A stretch of 31,605 bases of DNA from Phallusia fumigata (lineage: Eukaryota; Chordata; Ascidiacea; Phlebobranchia; Ascidiidae), in assembly GCA_008931825.1 (NCBI GenBank), contig QXVZ01034463.1, forward strand, positions 1-31,605, written 5' to 3'. The translations under genes and the position numbers were made by a program. The first letter of the stretch is position 1. Every line of letters starts with the position of its first letter. Below, piece after piece: positions 20,801 to 31,605 of this stretch. The notes under the pieces are model-generated. The model was given only the letters and a program-made list of their open reading frames with translations, was not told where the DNA came from and made no database searches.

Positions 20801-21434
20801 ACCGGGGAGGAATTTTATGATAAAGGAGAGTAATTTACACTTCATACAGTATCTGTGATAAATGTTTTTTTTAAGTGGAAAACGGCAGTTCCGAAACTTT
20901 AATGTTACTTTATATGACTTCTTGTCTAGTACGTAAGGAATGAAAAGTTTCACAATAAGCAAAGGGGGGAATGTTCAAAAAAGGTTGGGAACCACTGCTT
21001 TATAACGTATTTTTCAATCTTTGCCCAGAATCAGTTGAGTTGAGGCGTTGGAACCTTTGGTCGGGCTTGTGTAACGAAAACAACGTCTGCACTTACCGTA
21101 ATAATCCCCTTTCCATTTTTCACCCATCCCACATAAATATCAGCCCCTTTCATAGTCCCAGCGGGGGAAATCCCGACCCCAATCCATCCGGTCGACTTGA
21201 CATGGAGCTGCAGACAAAACCAGACTCGATCAGTACGTCATCAAACACAACGTCATGAGTGACGTAACTCACCTCCATAGTGATGTATGTGTCGTCATAG
21301 TTCCAGTATAACACAGCGTCACCAGCTGCGTCTAGTTCCTCCTGGTACGGGTAATTCTTGGTGGGCGAAAAAGCCCCAGATACCCGGCGTAAAGCGGCAA
21401 GCACAAGTAGATATAAGACTGCTTTGATTAACAT
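14812..21434 (-). CDS. MOXD1: DBH/MOXD1-like copper monooxygenase, copy A (gap in the middle)
   Basis: Upstream copy of the tandem pair. Exons: 21434-21273 (ATG, signal peptide MLIKAVLYLLVLAALRRVSG, then the start of DOMON with VLYWNYDDTYITME), 21207-21097 (GWIGVGISPAGTMKGADIYV, a classic DOMON core), and 20589 into the gap (DRHGVGNSFPPLDE). After the gap: 19346-19269 (NVHHIVIMQC), 19205-19101, 18605-18503 (LEIHYDNP), 17834-17665 (LRKYDAG, IPPGAPSF), 17387-17293 (MSHTHNL), 16844-16691, 16167-16022 (NSEMCTVYAFYYP), 15688-15601, 15532-15437 and 14970-14812 (TAA). Phases agree throughout and match copy B exon by exon. The His-His, His, HTH and Met copper ligands are all present, so activity is expected. 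The C-terminus ends YPGFIIVHLVMIYLML, a likely GPI or membrane anchor. The rest of DOMON and the exon before the His-His exon must lie in the N gap. The donor after 16022 (AG-GTTTTG) is weak. Confidence 0.9.
17838..18330. repeat. insertion-like repeat in an intron of copy A
   Basis: The intron between the LEIHYDNP exon and the LRKYDAG exon is about 280 bp longer than in copy B. The extra sequence includes tttatttcgcttggtgaaag (17869 on), also found at 6558, and accaatcaccaag. A 105-codon minus-strand frame (17808-18125) crosses the splice site and the insert and is not supported as a gene. Element ends were not defined. Confidence 0.45.
18675..18870 (+). repeat. tRNA-like (SINE-type) repeat with two B boxes
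   Basis: gggttcgaatcccg at 18719 and gggttcgaatctca at 18840 are good RNA polymerase III B boxes. Each is preceded by tggtt...c-like sequence that could be a degenerate A box. There is no full cloverleaf, so this is a tRNA-derived dimeric SINE or decayed tRNA copies. It lies in an intron of copy A, next to a MITE. Confidence 0.45.
18878..19067. mobile_element. hAT-like MITE in an intron of copy A
   Basis: It begins CAGCGGTTTCAACC and ends GGTTAAGGACCACTG, an imperfect inverted repeat. The flanking 8-mers ggttagag and ggttataa agree at six positions and fit a decayed 8-bp target duplication. About 190 bp, non-coding. The equivalent intron of copy B holds a remnant. Confidence 0.6.
19434..19475. 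repeat. hairpin repeat motif (cgtttcctgatgacgac...gtcgaaacg)
   Basis: The outer arms tacgtttc and gaaacgta are perfect complements, and an inner gacaa/ttgtc stem lies within. The gtttc-ctgatga...gtcgaaac pattern is one I associate with ends of invertebrate transposable elements; that is recollection, not a search result. Confidence 0.5.
19819..20545. other. assembly gap (N run, 727 positions)
   Basis: All bases are N. The gap falls inside copy A of the monooxygenase and hides the end of the DOMON domain and the exon matching 13644-13463 of copy B. Its length may be an estimate. Translated frames across it are meaningless. Confidence 0.99.
20786..20997. mobile_element. hAT-like MITE in an intron of copy A
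   Basis: The left end is cagctgaggttctcaacc and the right end ggttgggaaccactg. The interior aatgttacttta...aggaatgaaaagtttcac...gcaaagggggg is shared with 13078-13192 and 25516-25697. Non-coding, about 210 bp. It lies between the second and third DOMON exons. Confidence 0.65.
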
Positions 21435-21840
21435 ACTGCTTAGGGCGTAAGCTTGTTGCTAAGCTGCGATCTAAAGTTATTTTTGACAGAAAATATTGTT
21501 TTTCTTCGGTGTGGTTAAAGAGACATAAATTTTTAGGTACGGATTTTCTCGAAAATACTAGAAATACAAACTACAGTAAAATAAATAAATACAGTCAATT
21601 TGATAAATAGTCCGGCCACGTCGGGACAAAAAATCAACTAAACGTAATTTTAAATACGTTCTACTGCCCTATATCTGAGTAAAACAGAAGCATCACAGCA
21701 TCAGTATTTCAATGCAAAAAAATCTGATAAATCACTGTCCATTGGCTTCATAACCGCCGTTCGACTTAGTGACTATAATTATTGAGGCGTTATTATCTGG
21801 ACGATCGGCAGCAGAAACGCCCCTTTTTTTTCTATCCTTG

Positions 21841-21858
21841 GTCAGATTCGAATCTGAC
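21841..21858. repeat. perfect 18-bp palindrome
   Basis: GTCAGATTCGAATCTGAC is its own reverse complement. It may be a dimeric binding site or chance. Confidence 0.7.
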
Positions 21859-22074
21859 ACACTTGCTCCTTTTTCACAGTGTTTTATACCGGAACCGATA
21901 AATTGGTTGCCGGAACGACATGACAAAATAGGATACTTAAGATAACCGACATAGGCTATATATCTTTCACTTGAAACTCATAATAACATGAAGATCGAAA
22001 CAGCGGAAAATTAGTAATATATTTGTTAAAAATTAATATTCAAAAAACAACCCTGACTTCGACTACCAACTTTT

Positions 22075-22347
22075 TTATTTTTTGAACCACCACCTTACTG
22101 CACTTTCATTCAACTGCGACAAGTGGTTCACATTTCTAACTTCATTTTCACCTATTAAACCCATTATAAAACTTTTCGTTTGTGGTGTTTGCAAATAATA
22201 TGCGTCCACTTCAGGAAGGGACCTATCAATATTAAAGCGCCAAAAACAAACATTTAGTTCCGGTGTGGAAAACGACTTTTTGCAAATTCCTTTGTGCCAA
22301 GACCGCCTAGTTGCTACCCTACACATTACCACCCTGTTGGTGACCAC
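22075..22347 (-). other. unassigned 90-codon open frame
   Basis: The frame opens with GTG and has its first ATG eight codons in. It is basic at the start, later LPEVDAYYLQTP and NEVRNVNHLSQLNESAV, and ends in TAA. No domain is recognised and there is no supporting splice partner. It could be a 3'-terminal exon or chance. Confidence 0.2.
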
Positions 22348-25217
22348 TTAACTTATTAATTAGGTCTGTTACAAACATTTAAACACGGCACGATATGGAG
22401 GTGGTGGTGTGTTTATCGACCTTTGGCTTGGAACTATGATATGATTTGACTGGATGCCTGAAGACAGATCACGATATAAATTCGTGTTGTCGATTTGTTT
22501 TGATAATTCACGATTTAAACCAGTTTTATATTTCACCCCAACAACCTGGTAAGTCTAAATGACAGAGTCTAGCCGTGGATTCGTGACATTACCTTTGACT
22601 AGAAAAGGCACAGCTTTTTGCGATTTGCTTTTAAGTGCCAAAACATTCCAGCTTTCAAAAGCACGGTCGGCATTTGTTGAAGCATTACCATGCAAATACA
22701 AGCTACCTTAAGTCTTTAGGGTTTAAGCCAACGAAATATTAGTAGGATTTCTCCGGAACTGAGAAACTGTGTGTGTTATAAACTATTACTGACTTGTTGA
22801 ACTAAGCAGCATTGGAAATTCGCCGACAAAACGGAATCGTGTTTCCGGTTTACAACAAGAACAAGCGATTCAGGGTTTTCATAACTAGCTTTGTCAAGTA
22901 CTGGCTTGATTCTTTCTCTCTAGGATATTGCAAATGTCCTTTCGGTTTGGGATATTGGAAAAAAGGTGCTTGGGCTACCCTTGTGTTATGCTATTAGGAT
23001 TCGTGAATTTTTTGATTGAAGGTAAACGTTTAAAACTAAAGTAGAAGATTAATGATCTTTTTTGTGCACAAATTGTATGACTCGGTTCGTTTTATCTTTA
23101 TTGTCAGTAAAACTTATAAAAAACGAGCGATTTGGCCCTAAATACAGTTGACTTTTGACAAACTGTGATTACGTTTTAAACCACAAACAAACCGAATGAT
23201 ATGAATCAATGTAGTTGGCGGTAGGTGCAGGTATACGGTCATTTTCGCCTTAGGTGATAAGATTCCGGTATAAACTGGCGCCGAAGAAATGGTTTTTTGG
23301 TAGGAGTCAAAAGGAGAATCGAAAATAATTGCGGTTCTGTAAACTTTCGAAACTCTGTCACTGATTGTGATCTATTCGCTTCATCTTAATCAGTTCGTCA
23401 TACCGACTAAGCCTGGCGGCAAATTTGTAGAATTTGAAACAACAACAATGTGACATGACTCGGGGCGTTTAATATTAGCTTGCAAAAGTGGTCAAGTTTT
23501 GCAAAACCTTTATATTAGGATTGCAAGACGAGTTTTTCCAGTGTAAACAACGATTTGATCCTTTTTTCTACTTGATTTACCTGCTTAGTTACAACGAAGG
23601 GTTTAACCACTTGGTTTATTGTACAGCTTGCTGTGCTGGCAAAGATCATGATTTTTATCAATAAAGACGGTCAAAATTAAACGTTAAACGACGGAATACA
23701 AAACCATATTTGCAGAAGTTTCAGTCTCACTCAATAGCAAACTTTATGAGCGCATTAAAAATTTTTTTTAGCGCCTGGCGAACTTTGTAATTGCGCCTTG
23801 ACCTTCTAAAACAACGTGTTTACATTAAAAGCGCCCGGTCATTTAGGCCCTAAAAAGATACCAAATTCTTTCTAATCCATCAAAAAAAGGAATCACTTGC
23901 CAGAAAAACCAGGAGGAAATTAATTCATAATGTTGTTTCATGTTTACCCTCTGTGTGGNATATGGTAAAAAACAAACATGACACCAAGTTCGAAAAAGGG
24001 TTATAAAATTGATTTGTTTTTCGAAAATTGTTTTTATTTTTATCTTGAATTCAGGCATAAAATTTGGATGAGGCTATAGTGGTGCCGTATTGTATTTGTT
24101 AGTTGTACTTGCACCAAAGACTGGTAAAATTTGATTTGCATGTTGCAAAAAAATTGATGGAATATCTCAAAACATATATTAGATGCATCAATTTTTTGAT
24201 CCAGTAAGACGGGTTGGCATGCCGTACATTACAAAAACAAAAAAATTTGGAGTTTTGTGCCATAGTTAGGGCTATATAGAGTTCGATAATAAACATGACA
24301 GTGTACTTGATACAACCATGCTTGCTTAACTTTGGTGCTTGTCACTTTTAAACACAGATAGCACCACTTGATTTAGACAATGACATGAAAACAAAAAGAA
24401 CCATTCACATGATTTAAATAGAAACATCAGCAATAACTTTAAAATATTCCTACTCGAATTTGCAAACACTGATTGTTCACTTGATTTTTGTAGAAAAATA
24501 GATTGCTTGGTTTGCAACAACTTCAATAAAATGGTTAAGTTACGCAACTTGTTAAAGGTTTTAGTGCGGGGACCACAATGCTCAAATCATCAGCATATAT
24601 CGACGTTAATATCTATTTGATTAAAAATAACAACAATGCCACTATTGTTTTGACAAAACAACAAACACCCTTAAGAGTTTTCTGTTTCCAGATTTTAGGA
24701 TAAACAACATTGTTTTAGATAGGGCAAAAGCATGAATTTCCTAGTCAACATTTACTAAAAATTTGTTCCATTTTAGCCGTAAATGTGGCAGCCATTTTTA
24801 ATGGCGTAATATTAATTATCAACAGGATATACGGATATAATCATCCCGAGATACATGGACATCCAAAACTTTTGGAATCACCCGGAGAATGCAGTGATAT
24901 GTGTCACTATCCTTTTTGATGTCGAATTGGCAGATTTTTGTCGAAATCCTGTTTGGTATGTGACACAGGGGGGTGACGTAAATTAGACTCTAGCAGCCTG
25001 GACGATGACGTAGACGTGCGCCCGGAACAAAATCAAATACTTTCTGATCCGAGATTTTCTGTTGCATTTTTCCTTCCGCGCAAAATTTCCATTGCGTTGC
25101 AGGTGAAGCCAAAAGTCACAATATTCAACTTCCATCCATATCCGGACGGAATAAGACAAAGCAACGTGGCTTAATCAGCAGTGGCAGTGTAATGGACGGA
25201 GTCTTGAGCATTCAAAC

Positions 25218-25429
25218 CTACATTGTAGTTTTTTCGCCGCTTCTTATGCTGTTAACCGTTGGTTTAAACCGCGACAAATATGCCTTGCAGCTCGCGCAGT
25301 ATTTCGCACTAAGCGGGACCTTCACTAAACCACACAACTCACATTCGTGCTCGTGCGGACGTGAAGAGTCGCTACTGCTTCCGCTAGACGGCGCACCCTG
25401 AGTCGGTTTACCTCCGCTGACAGTTGTGC
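25218..25429 (-). other. terminal exon with four-cysteine (treble-clef-like) motif
   Basis: The exon follows a gaaccctag acceptor and joins the donor at 25778 in phase 1. After a Gly/Ser-rich linker it reads HEHECELCGLVKVPLSAKYC then ASCKAYLSRF, that is C-x2-C-x12-C-x2-C, ending 20 residues later. The spacing fits a small structural zinc-binding site. The plus-strand 69-codon frame over it is a shadow. Confidence 0.7.
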
Positions 25430-28400
25430 CTAGGGTTCAAAAAGTTTTTTAGCAAAGATAGCTTTGGGATTACTTTTTATCCAAAAATTGCTCTATTATG
25501 TATTAGTACCAAAAGTAGTGATTCCCAAACGAGAAGAAATTGTATAGAATTTTCCCTTAGTTTTAAAGTGTAGTATTTCTTTTAAGGTTCCAAAGCTTTT
25601 AATATTATTCATAAACTTCTTGTCTAGTAGGGGAGGAATGAAAAGTTTCAAAATAAGCAAAGTGGGGGAATGAATCAAAAAAGGTTGAGAACCACTGGCA
25701 GAGGCGTTGAATTTAGGTTGACAAGTGGTTTGGTCGTTCGGGCTGGTAATGCAACTCAGATTTCAAAGTTCGCTCACCGGAATTGCCGGCCACGCCCGAT
25801 GGGGGTTCCCCTCTCCGCGACCTATTGGCGAAATCATGAATGAGTTTGGACCTGAACTCTGGGGGAATCCCCGGACCTGGAGCGCGTTTCTTGGCCTCGT
25901 CAGCCCACTTCATCATTCCCTGCGAAAAAATCAATTTTGCCTTTCGGATTTACTGACACAGCAATATGGAAAGTTGGATAAACGTTACGCAGATCTGAGA
26001 ATTGAGATAATAAAGAAACATAACAAAGTGTTTGTTTTGTGATAAGCTAACGTGGCTGGGTTCTGCCTCATTCATATAAAAACGACTAAAGAATTGCAGA
26101 AACGTCGGAATGTTTACAAATCAAATTTCTTTAAGCAAACCCGTAAAAGTATGTTTATTAATCTTACATTTTGTGAGCTGAATTAAGTTCATGAGTTAGA
26201 CAAGTTTTGAATTTTCAAAACATGGAGATAAACTGGGGCTCTTTTGAGTTTACTTAAACAGTATAATAATAAAACAATATAAGTTGCTATGATTTGAACA
26301 AATCATGTGTTTAAATGTAAAAAAAAATATAGAAGCCAACAATATTAGGTAAAAAGTAGTACGTTTCACATTTCAATTAACCAACTTTAAACAATTACCT
26401 ATGTCAAAAAATAAAGTCGATTTTTGAGAACATAACTCTCCCTACCTCCCTATTAATATATACCTCTTTAGTAGTTCTGTTCAGTTCCGGGTTTTGTGAT
26501 TTTGTGTGAGACGAGGAAGGGTTGGGATGATTGTGTTCATGATGATGATGATTCCTTGCATCCTCATCCGGTCTGCGTCCCTGGTATCCGGGGTTTGGCA
26601 TTCGGGAGGAGGGAGCTGTTCCTGGACGTTGTGCTCCATATTTCGAGTTAGGACGGGATTCTAGGAATAAAAAACGCATGAAGACACACAAGTGATAGGT
26701 TAGACCAACTGGTGGGGGTCTAGTAGGTTCGCTGTTCCAGGAAAAGAGAGCTTTCTCAAACTTTTTTAAATGCGACTCATAAGTTGGTTGGACTGTCGAC
26801 GCACCAGCGATAATAATTTAATAAAGACGCTTTGTATCAAAGGTGTGTTTGATACAAAACAGTTTAGCTATGGAACGGAATTATTGTGTGACGCCCCTGG
26901 AAAGTTAAACAACACACCAGGGCGCCGCGACGCACAGTTTGAGATCCACGGGTCTACAATTAAGGCACTTTTGGGAAAGTTTACATTTCAGTAAAAATTT
27001 GCAAGCAACACACCTACTGGTGGGCGTCTTGTCGGCATTCGAGTCGAGCGGTTCAATGAATCCCGTTGCTGGGATCTGTTGGGAAATAATAGAAGGTTGT
27101 TGAGTAAAATTGATCCGGTGTCCTTTGATAACAAGACAAACGATAAAAACGTTACGATATTGCACATTTTTTATCACCGTCGAGGACACCGTGGACATTA
27201 TACCGAATTTAAGTCGGTTACCCAAGAAACAATAACTTTTAAAAGGTTCAAATATTGAAATTTGTAAATTAAAATTTTTGCAAACATGTATGAAAATAAA
27301 TTTAAGTTTATGCTCAAGATTTTGGTGTTTGAAATTTATTCCAACCTCGGTTCAGGTTCGGATTTTCCGATCGGCTTCGGCTTATTAGCTTCGTAAATGT
27401 TCGTGTTACTTCGGTTTGGATCGGGAATTTTGTCGATCGAGTTGGTAAAGTTACGAAGATTCTTGCCAAGCTGAATCTTGAGGTTTTCGAGGTAAGCTGC
27501 CTTCATGGTGGGCGGCGCAGTCATGGGCGTCGACACGGGAAACACCTGTGGAAAGTGGATTTTTAACTAAATTGAACTGTGAGATACACAAGTGGCTGGC
27601 TACATAAGAGGCTTTGCATGCCAAAAGTGAGTTTTTATGTGTGAACTTGTCTAAAAGAGTACAAAAAGTCAATTAAAACGAATTTTAATGGGCCTAAGAG
27701 TTTTGTAAACGTTTACAAGTTTAAAACCAAAGACACAGGCCCGAAAGTAGCTCAACTACATAACTGCCAGAGAACTTGTAGGTGGTAAATACATTGTAAT
27801 GTGAACGTTTCGACAGTCGACGTTGTAATCATTGGTAAATATGAATCCTAATAAATGTCATCATCACTACGTACAAATTCTCTGGCAGTATCAACTGATT
27901 TAAAAACATGGTTTCAGCTCCATGGTCACACGGTATTAAAACGATTCATAAAAAACCTATGTACGACTTGACGAGGCTAACCAGGAAACACACAAAAAAA
28001 CTAATTAATCGATATTTTTCGAAAAAATTGGCACAATTTGATAACCACTTCCACCCTGCTGGTGTGAAAATAGGACAAAACACATGATTAGCATTGGGCC
28101 AAAGCGATTATTGATTTTTTAACAAAATCCACTCTAGGGTGTCCAGCCAATACCCACAACCATGCAATCAATATCTACACGCCGCCCGTAAACACAAATA
28201 GCAAAACTCGTGGGAAAATCGTTATTAAACCGCCACTATATGCACGTACGTACGTACGCACGTTTTAAGCCTATCTTGACTACACACTGATTGTTCGATT
28301 GTTGAAACGTTTGCATTACAATGTATTCACTACACGTATACGGCTCTAGGGAGAAGTAAAGTGCTCTATTCATTTCGTTGACGTACCGGGGCTTGGTTGG

Positions 28401-31400
28401 CCATTGGCATCGTGGAGAGCAGCTTCTTCTGTTCGGGAGTCAGAGAGTTGTAGTACTGCCACATCTCATACATGTAGGGGTAGTACGTCGGTGAAAACAT
28501 AGCTGGGTTGTACGGCATAGTCATCATTGCTTGTGGCTGCCCTTGCCAAGCTGGATAAGCAAAAGGTATTCCCATCGCAGACGATGGACGCTCGGCCGTC
28601 GGGCTTTCAGAGTCGCTGTTCGACTTATTATTTCGTCGTCTAGGTGGCGCTACAGGTCCGTTATCTGTCAGTTCTTCACTTTTCTGTGAATCAGAGCTAT
28701 TTCCACCGCTATAAGCTGACTTGGGCCTTTGCCTTTGGTCACTTGGGCCTCGGTTCGCGTGACGTAATCGCATCATTTCCTTGTTGCTTTGCGGAGTCGG
28801 AGTTTTCGCCCTTCTGTGCTGACTTATAGGCGTCACATCACTGCCACCTTGTGGCGTAGGAGTCCTCGAGCGAAATCGATGTGCCGGATTCAAAGTCAGT
28901 GATTTCATGTTGTCCTCAATTTCTCTATCCACGGATCCAGCAAACTGCTTCTTCTTCAAAGTCCCATCACTAGGATTTGAAGCACGAAGATTTGACTCTG
29001 AAACCATCCTCCTCGGATTTACATCCCCTGGAGGAGCGCGGATGTTGGGAGAGGACACGTTGGGAGTCATTGCTCCCTGAGGACGTCGTCTGTCTTTTAT
29101 CTCTACCGCATCTTCCTCCTCTTCCGGCCGCTTCCACACGAAGATCTTGGTCCTCTCCTGTGAGCTCTCTCCTCCAGGTTCGGAGGAATTTGAGGGAGAT
29201 GGTGGCCGCTTGGTGTCGCCAACGTTCGAACTGTTGTTGTTATTCGCGTTGGACGCTGGTTGCTTGGCAACTAGACCAACTGTGGGTCGATAGTCGGGAT
29301 GACGTCGAATCTGGTTGTGATTTTCGTAGATCTGATTGACCTTTGACACGAATGAAATAAATTAGAGGGCGTCTTAGAAGCCTTTAACAAGAGTGACGCA
29401 CCAATGCGTGCATTAGAACGTTATGTTTTTGTATAGTTGTCCTTAAAAAGGTTTTACTGTGCCAAAATATGTAAAAAATAGGTGATGCTGCCACACAACA
29501 TGAAGTTACGCAGATAACATATCTAGCCAACTAGCTGACAAAGCATACGTTTGTTTTCTTAATATGTTAATGCCTTAAGTAAAAAAAAACTGAGGAAAAG
29601 TTTGAAATCACATTTCTTAATTCTTGACAAGTATTAAGCTCAAACCCAATATGAATTTAATTTTTTCTATGTGTGTGTGGGTAAAAAGGCGCAATCGATT
29701 TTGCCAAGCACATTGCATTAATGATAACACGCTGATGACGAAACACAAAAATCACGTGCAGGTATTACGTCATCACCTGATGTTGTAAACTTGTGACCCC
29801 AGGTTTGTCGAAGTTGATCAAGTTTTGATCTTCTTTACTTTCCATCTCTTTCACCAAGTCGCCCTTTCCATCGTATTCTGCAGGTGGTGGCACGCTATTG
29901 GTCGACTGGGTCATGTGACGATCGGCCTCGGTCATGCTCGACCGGTCACCGCCCGCTTCTTGATCACGTGCTTTCATTCGAATGTTTTTGCGCCGTTGCA
30001 AAATACGAGCTGAAAAAAAAAATTCTGCATGATCTTTTGCATGAATAATTGATGCGCAGATTTTATGTGCGAAAACTGGATCTTAATTTCCGCGTAGCTC
30101 AGTAGGTAGAGCCCCAGCTGCGGATAGGCTGCAGTCATGGGTTCGAATCCCACCGCTGGTTAGATTATTCTAACCATGCTGAATTAAAATGCTTGAAAGA
30201 TTGACTTTGATTTGGTATAACGCCTCTTGCAGGCCTGTGATTAATTTACTGAATTTTTGTACAGCTTGCAGCAGTCACTTGGTTTTGTGAATTTGCTAAG
30301 GGTTTTGTGATGTCAGTATAAGTGACGTAATAATCGATGTGCTTTATCATGTAGAAGTTATCACAAAGACAGTGGTGGGCATGCCAAAAACCACTGCCTA
30401 AAACAAATTTCAAATTATAACCATCAGTAAACCAAACTTTTCATTTTTGTAAAACTGCAACTAACTTGCATTAACTTTTGAAACAAAACCTTACTGAAAT
30501 TTCTTGTTTCAGAAAAAAAAGTTTCATAAACAAGGGTCAAAAAAATGTCTTCACAAATTTTTTACATTGTAAATGGCACTTACCTTTATTTACACATTCG
30601 CCATGTTTTATCCTGGCTTGCAGCATGCACTGTGTTGGAACGTCCTGCATAAGAAGGACAGTTTCGATCATCTTTGTAGCTTCCAGACACAACTGAAGTG
30701 CTGAAGAGTAATCCATGCGTGTGTCCGCTAGACGACTCTGCTCAAATCTTTCTTCAGCATCACGAAGAAGTAAAACTGCTTTTTCTAAAATCAGACATTT
30801 ATGATAATGATCATTTGACAAAACAGAGAAAATGTTTTACACACAAGCACTGGCTTTTATCTTCTAATTGACACTTTTTAAAACTTATGTGCCACCATCT
30901 ACTATTCTATTGGTTTTCAAGTAACTGTGGACCTTTGTAAGAAACCATTCTTTTACTAAAACTAACTTCTTAAAAAAAATCTTCTAAAACATAAAATTGC
31001 AAAGCAAGTGTTGAAATTATAGTTGTGTGGTTTCAAATGTTCAATGGCTCTATATTCACACCAAAAACATAAATACATTTACCAAGTTTGATTTGGTTTG
31101 CAAATGACAAGTTAAATTAGGCTGGCATGAAAAATTAATACGCACCCTCGCAGCTAAACCATGCCACACCACAACATGCAAAAAATAAAACTGACTGACC
31201 ATGAAACATATGGCAATTCTTTTTGAAATTATGTAATTCAAAAGGAATGGCTTTTACTGTTGGTTTTAATGCATCTCTATATTTCCTTAACTTAGGTCAT
31301 GTTTAAATAACCTAGCAATATCTTGTATTGTTAGGAATTATTTGACAGCTTTACACAGAATTACACAGAAACAAAAATACCTTTATGCAACGAAGTGTCT

Positions 31401-31605
31401 TTTCGACCTTGCTCGACCATAGGTAAACCTGAAGTGGCTTGCAATAACTTTATTTGTGACTTAATCAGATGGGACACTTGCTTTACATTATCGGGGTATG
31501 CCGGGGTTTTGGAAGGGGCTGTGGGGCTTAGGGGTTGACTCAAAAATGGCGGTTTTGGGGGTAGGGCGGGTTTGGGTTTTGAAATTGGTTGGTTTTGATT
31601 ATTGG
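25218..31605 (-). CDS. large scaffold-like protein, 3' part; possibly USP53/USP54 (echinus)-like
   Basis: Nine exons, all with matching phases: from beyond the right edge to 31381, 30784-30584, 30009-29777, 29340-28387, 27545-27346, 27075-27014, 26660-26464, 25919-25778 and 25429-25218 (TAG). About 807 residues are visible; the start is outside the window. In order: a proline-rich SH3-ligand stretch (KPKPALPPKPP); helices (VKQVSHLIKSQIKLLQA); a helical hairpin of MIT-like type (KAVLLLRDAEERFEQ ... YSSALQLCLEATKMIE) followed by ARIKHGECVNKARILQRR; a long disordered Ser/Pro/Arg region with RTPTPQ and KTPTPQ repeats; a Tyr/Met/Pro-rich stretch (MFSPTYYPYMYEMWQYY); His clusters; and a C-terminal CELC-x12-CASC possible zinc site. 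The hairpin and disordered tail recall the non-catalytic half of USP53/USP54, but no catalytic domain is in view and this name is inference. The gene structure itself is strong. Confidence 0.8.
25516..25697. mobile_element. hAT-like MITE between the last two exons of the scaffold-like gene
   Basis: The left end is tagtgattcccaaac and the right end ggttgagaaccactg. The interior is shared with the elements at 13078-13192 and 20786-20997. Intronic, non-coding. Confidence 0.6.
28243..28262. repeat. short ACGT-type microsatellite
   Basis: The tract cacgtacgtacgtacgcacg lies in the intron right after the 954-bp exon of the scaffold-like gene. Confidence 0.8.
30091..30164 (+). pseudogene. tRNA-like sequence, probably tRNA pseudogene or SINE head
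   Basis: It has a good A box and D arm (tagctcagtaggtagagc) and a perfect B box (gggttcgaatccc). The putative anticodon loop gcggata has C instead of T at position 33, and the two ends (tccgcg and ccgctggt) do not pair as an acceptor stem. It therefore looks non-functional. It lies in an intron of the scaffold-like gene on the opposite strand. Confidence 0.55.

Larger units (their letters stand above)
21440..25217. other. intergenic spacer between the monooxygenase and the scaffold-like gene
   Basis: About 3.8 kb with no supported gene. Two minus-strand frames, 22347-22075 (ends VRWWFKK) and 21926-21732 (ends GGYEANGQ), have fairly protein-like composition. Neither has a convincing ATG, so they could only be terminal exons of something not otherwise visible. 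The promoter of copy A should lie just right of 21434, but no TATA box is obvious. Confidence 0.4.

Noticed and set aside
28977-29339. 120-codon plus-strand frame
   Set aside because: Shadow of the 954-bp minus-strand exon of the scaffold-like gene.
30091-30164. Functional tRNA gene
   Set aside because: The acceptor ends do not pair and position 33 is not T; kept only as a tRNA-like pseudogene or SINE head.
1-31605. CRISPR array, bacterial operon, phage or viral gene set
   Set aside because: No regular repeat-spacer arrays, ribosome-binding sites, or replication or capsid genes; introns and splice signals show a eukaryotic nuclear region.

Overview
The window looks like nuclear DNA from an AT-rich, compact invertebrate genome. 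A tunicate of the Ciona type is my best guess. That rests on short introns, exons split over many small blocks, a DBH/MOXD1-type copper monooxygenase pair, and many short degenerate repeats and MITEs. I could not check the species. There is no sign of bacterial or organellar organisation. Almost all certain coding sequence is on the minus strand and had to be assembled from exons by splice sites and reading phase.

Layout. (1) 1-8,400: gene-poor and repeat-rich. It holds a two-copy tandem repeat, a cluster of CAGC-N4-GCTG palindromes, two copies of a promoter-like module with fixed spacing (two inverted CCAAT boxes, GTCACGTGAC, TGACGTCA), and a few small spliced reading frames that are only tentative. 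(2) 8,671-14,613, minus: copy B of a DBH/MOXD1-like copper monooxygenase. The copper core and C-terminal tail are complete, but no signal-peptide or DOMON start exons are seen. (3) 14,812-21,434, minus: copy A of the same gene, with a signal peptide, DOMON exons, an assembly gap of 727 N, and the full copper core and tail. (4) 21,435-25,217: spacer with two unassigned ORFs. (5) 25,218 to the right edge, minus: the 3' part of a large low-complexity scaffold-like protein. It has a proline-rich region, a helical hairpin and a C-terminal four-cysteine motif; it resembles the non-catalytic half of USP53/USP54-type proteins, but this is uncertain.

How the genes relate. Copies A and B share exon lengths, phases and order over at least ten exons. 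Both keep every predicted copper ligand: the His-His pair, the His of LEIHYDNP, the HTH pair and the Met of the xMC motif. They are a head-to-tail tandem duplication in which the downstream copy seems to start inside the DOMON domain. Copy B may therefore be 5'-truncated, or the DOMON/signal exons of copy A may be spliced to either copper core. Intron MITE remnants with hAT-like ends are shared by the two copies and so predate the duplication.
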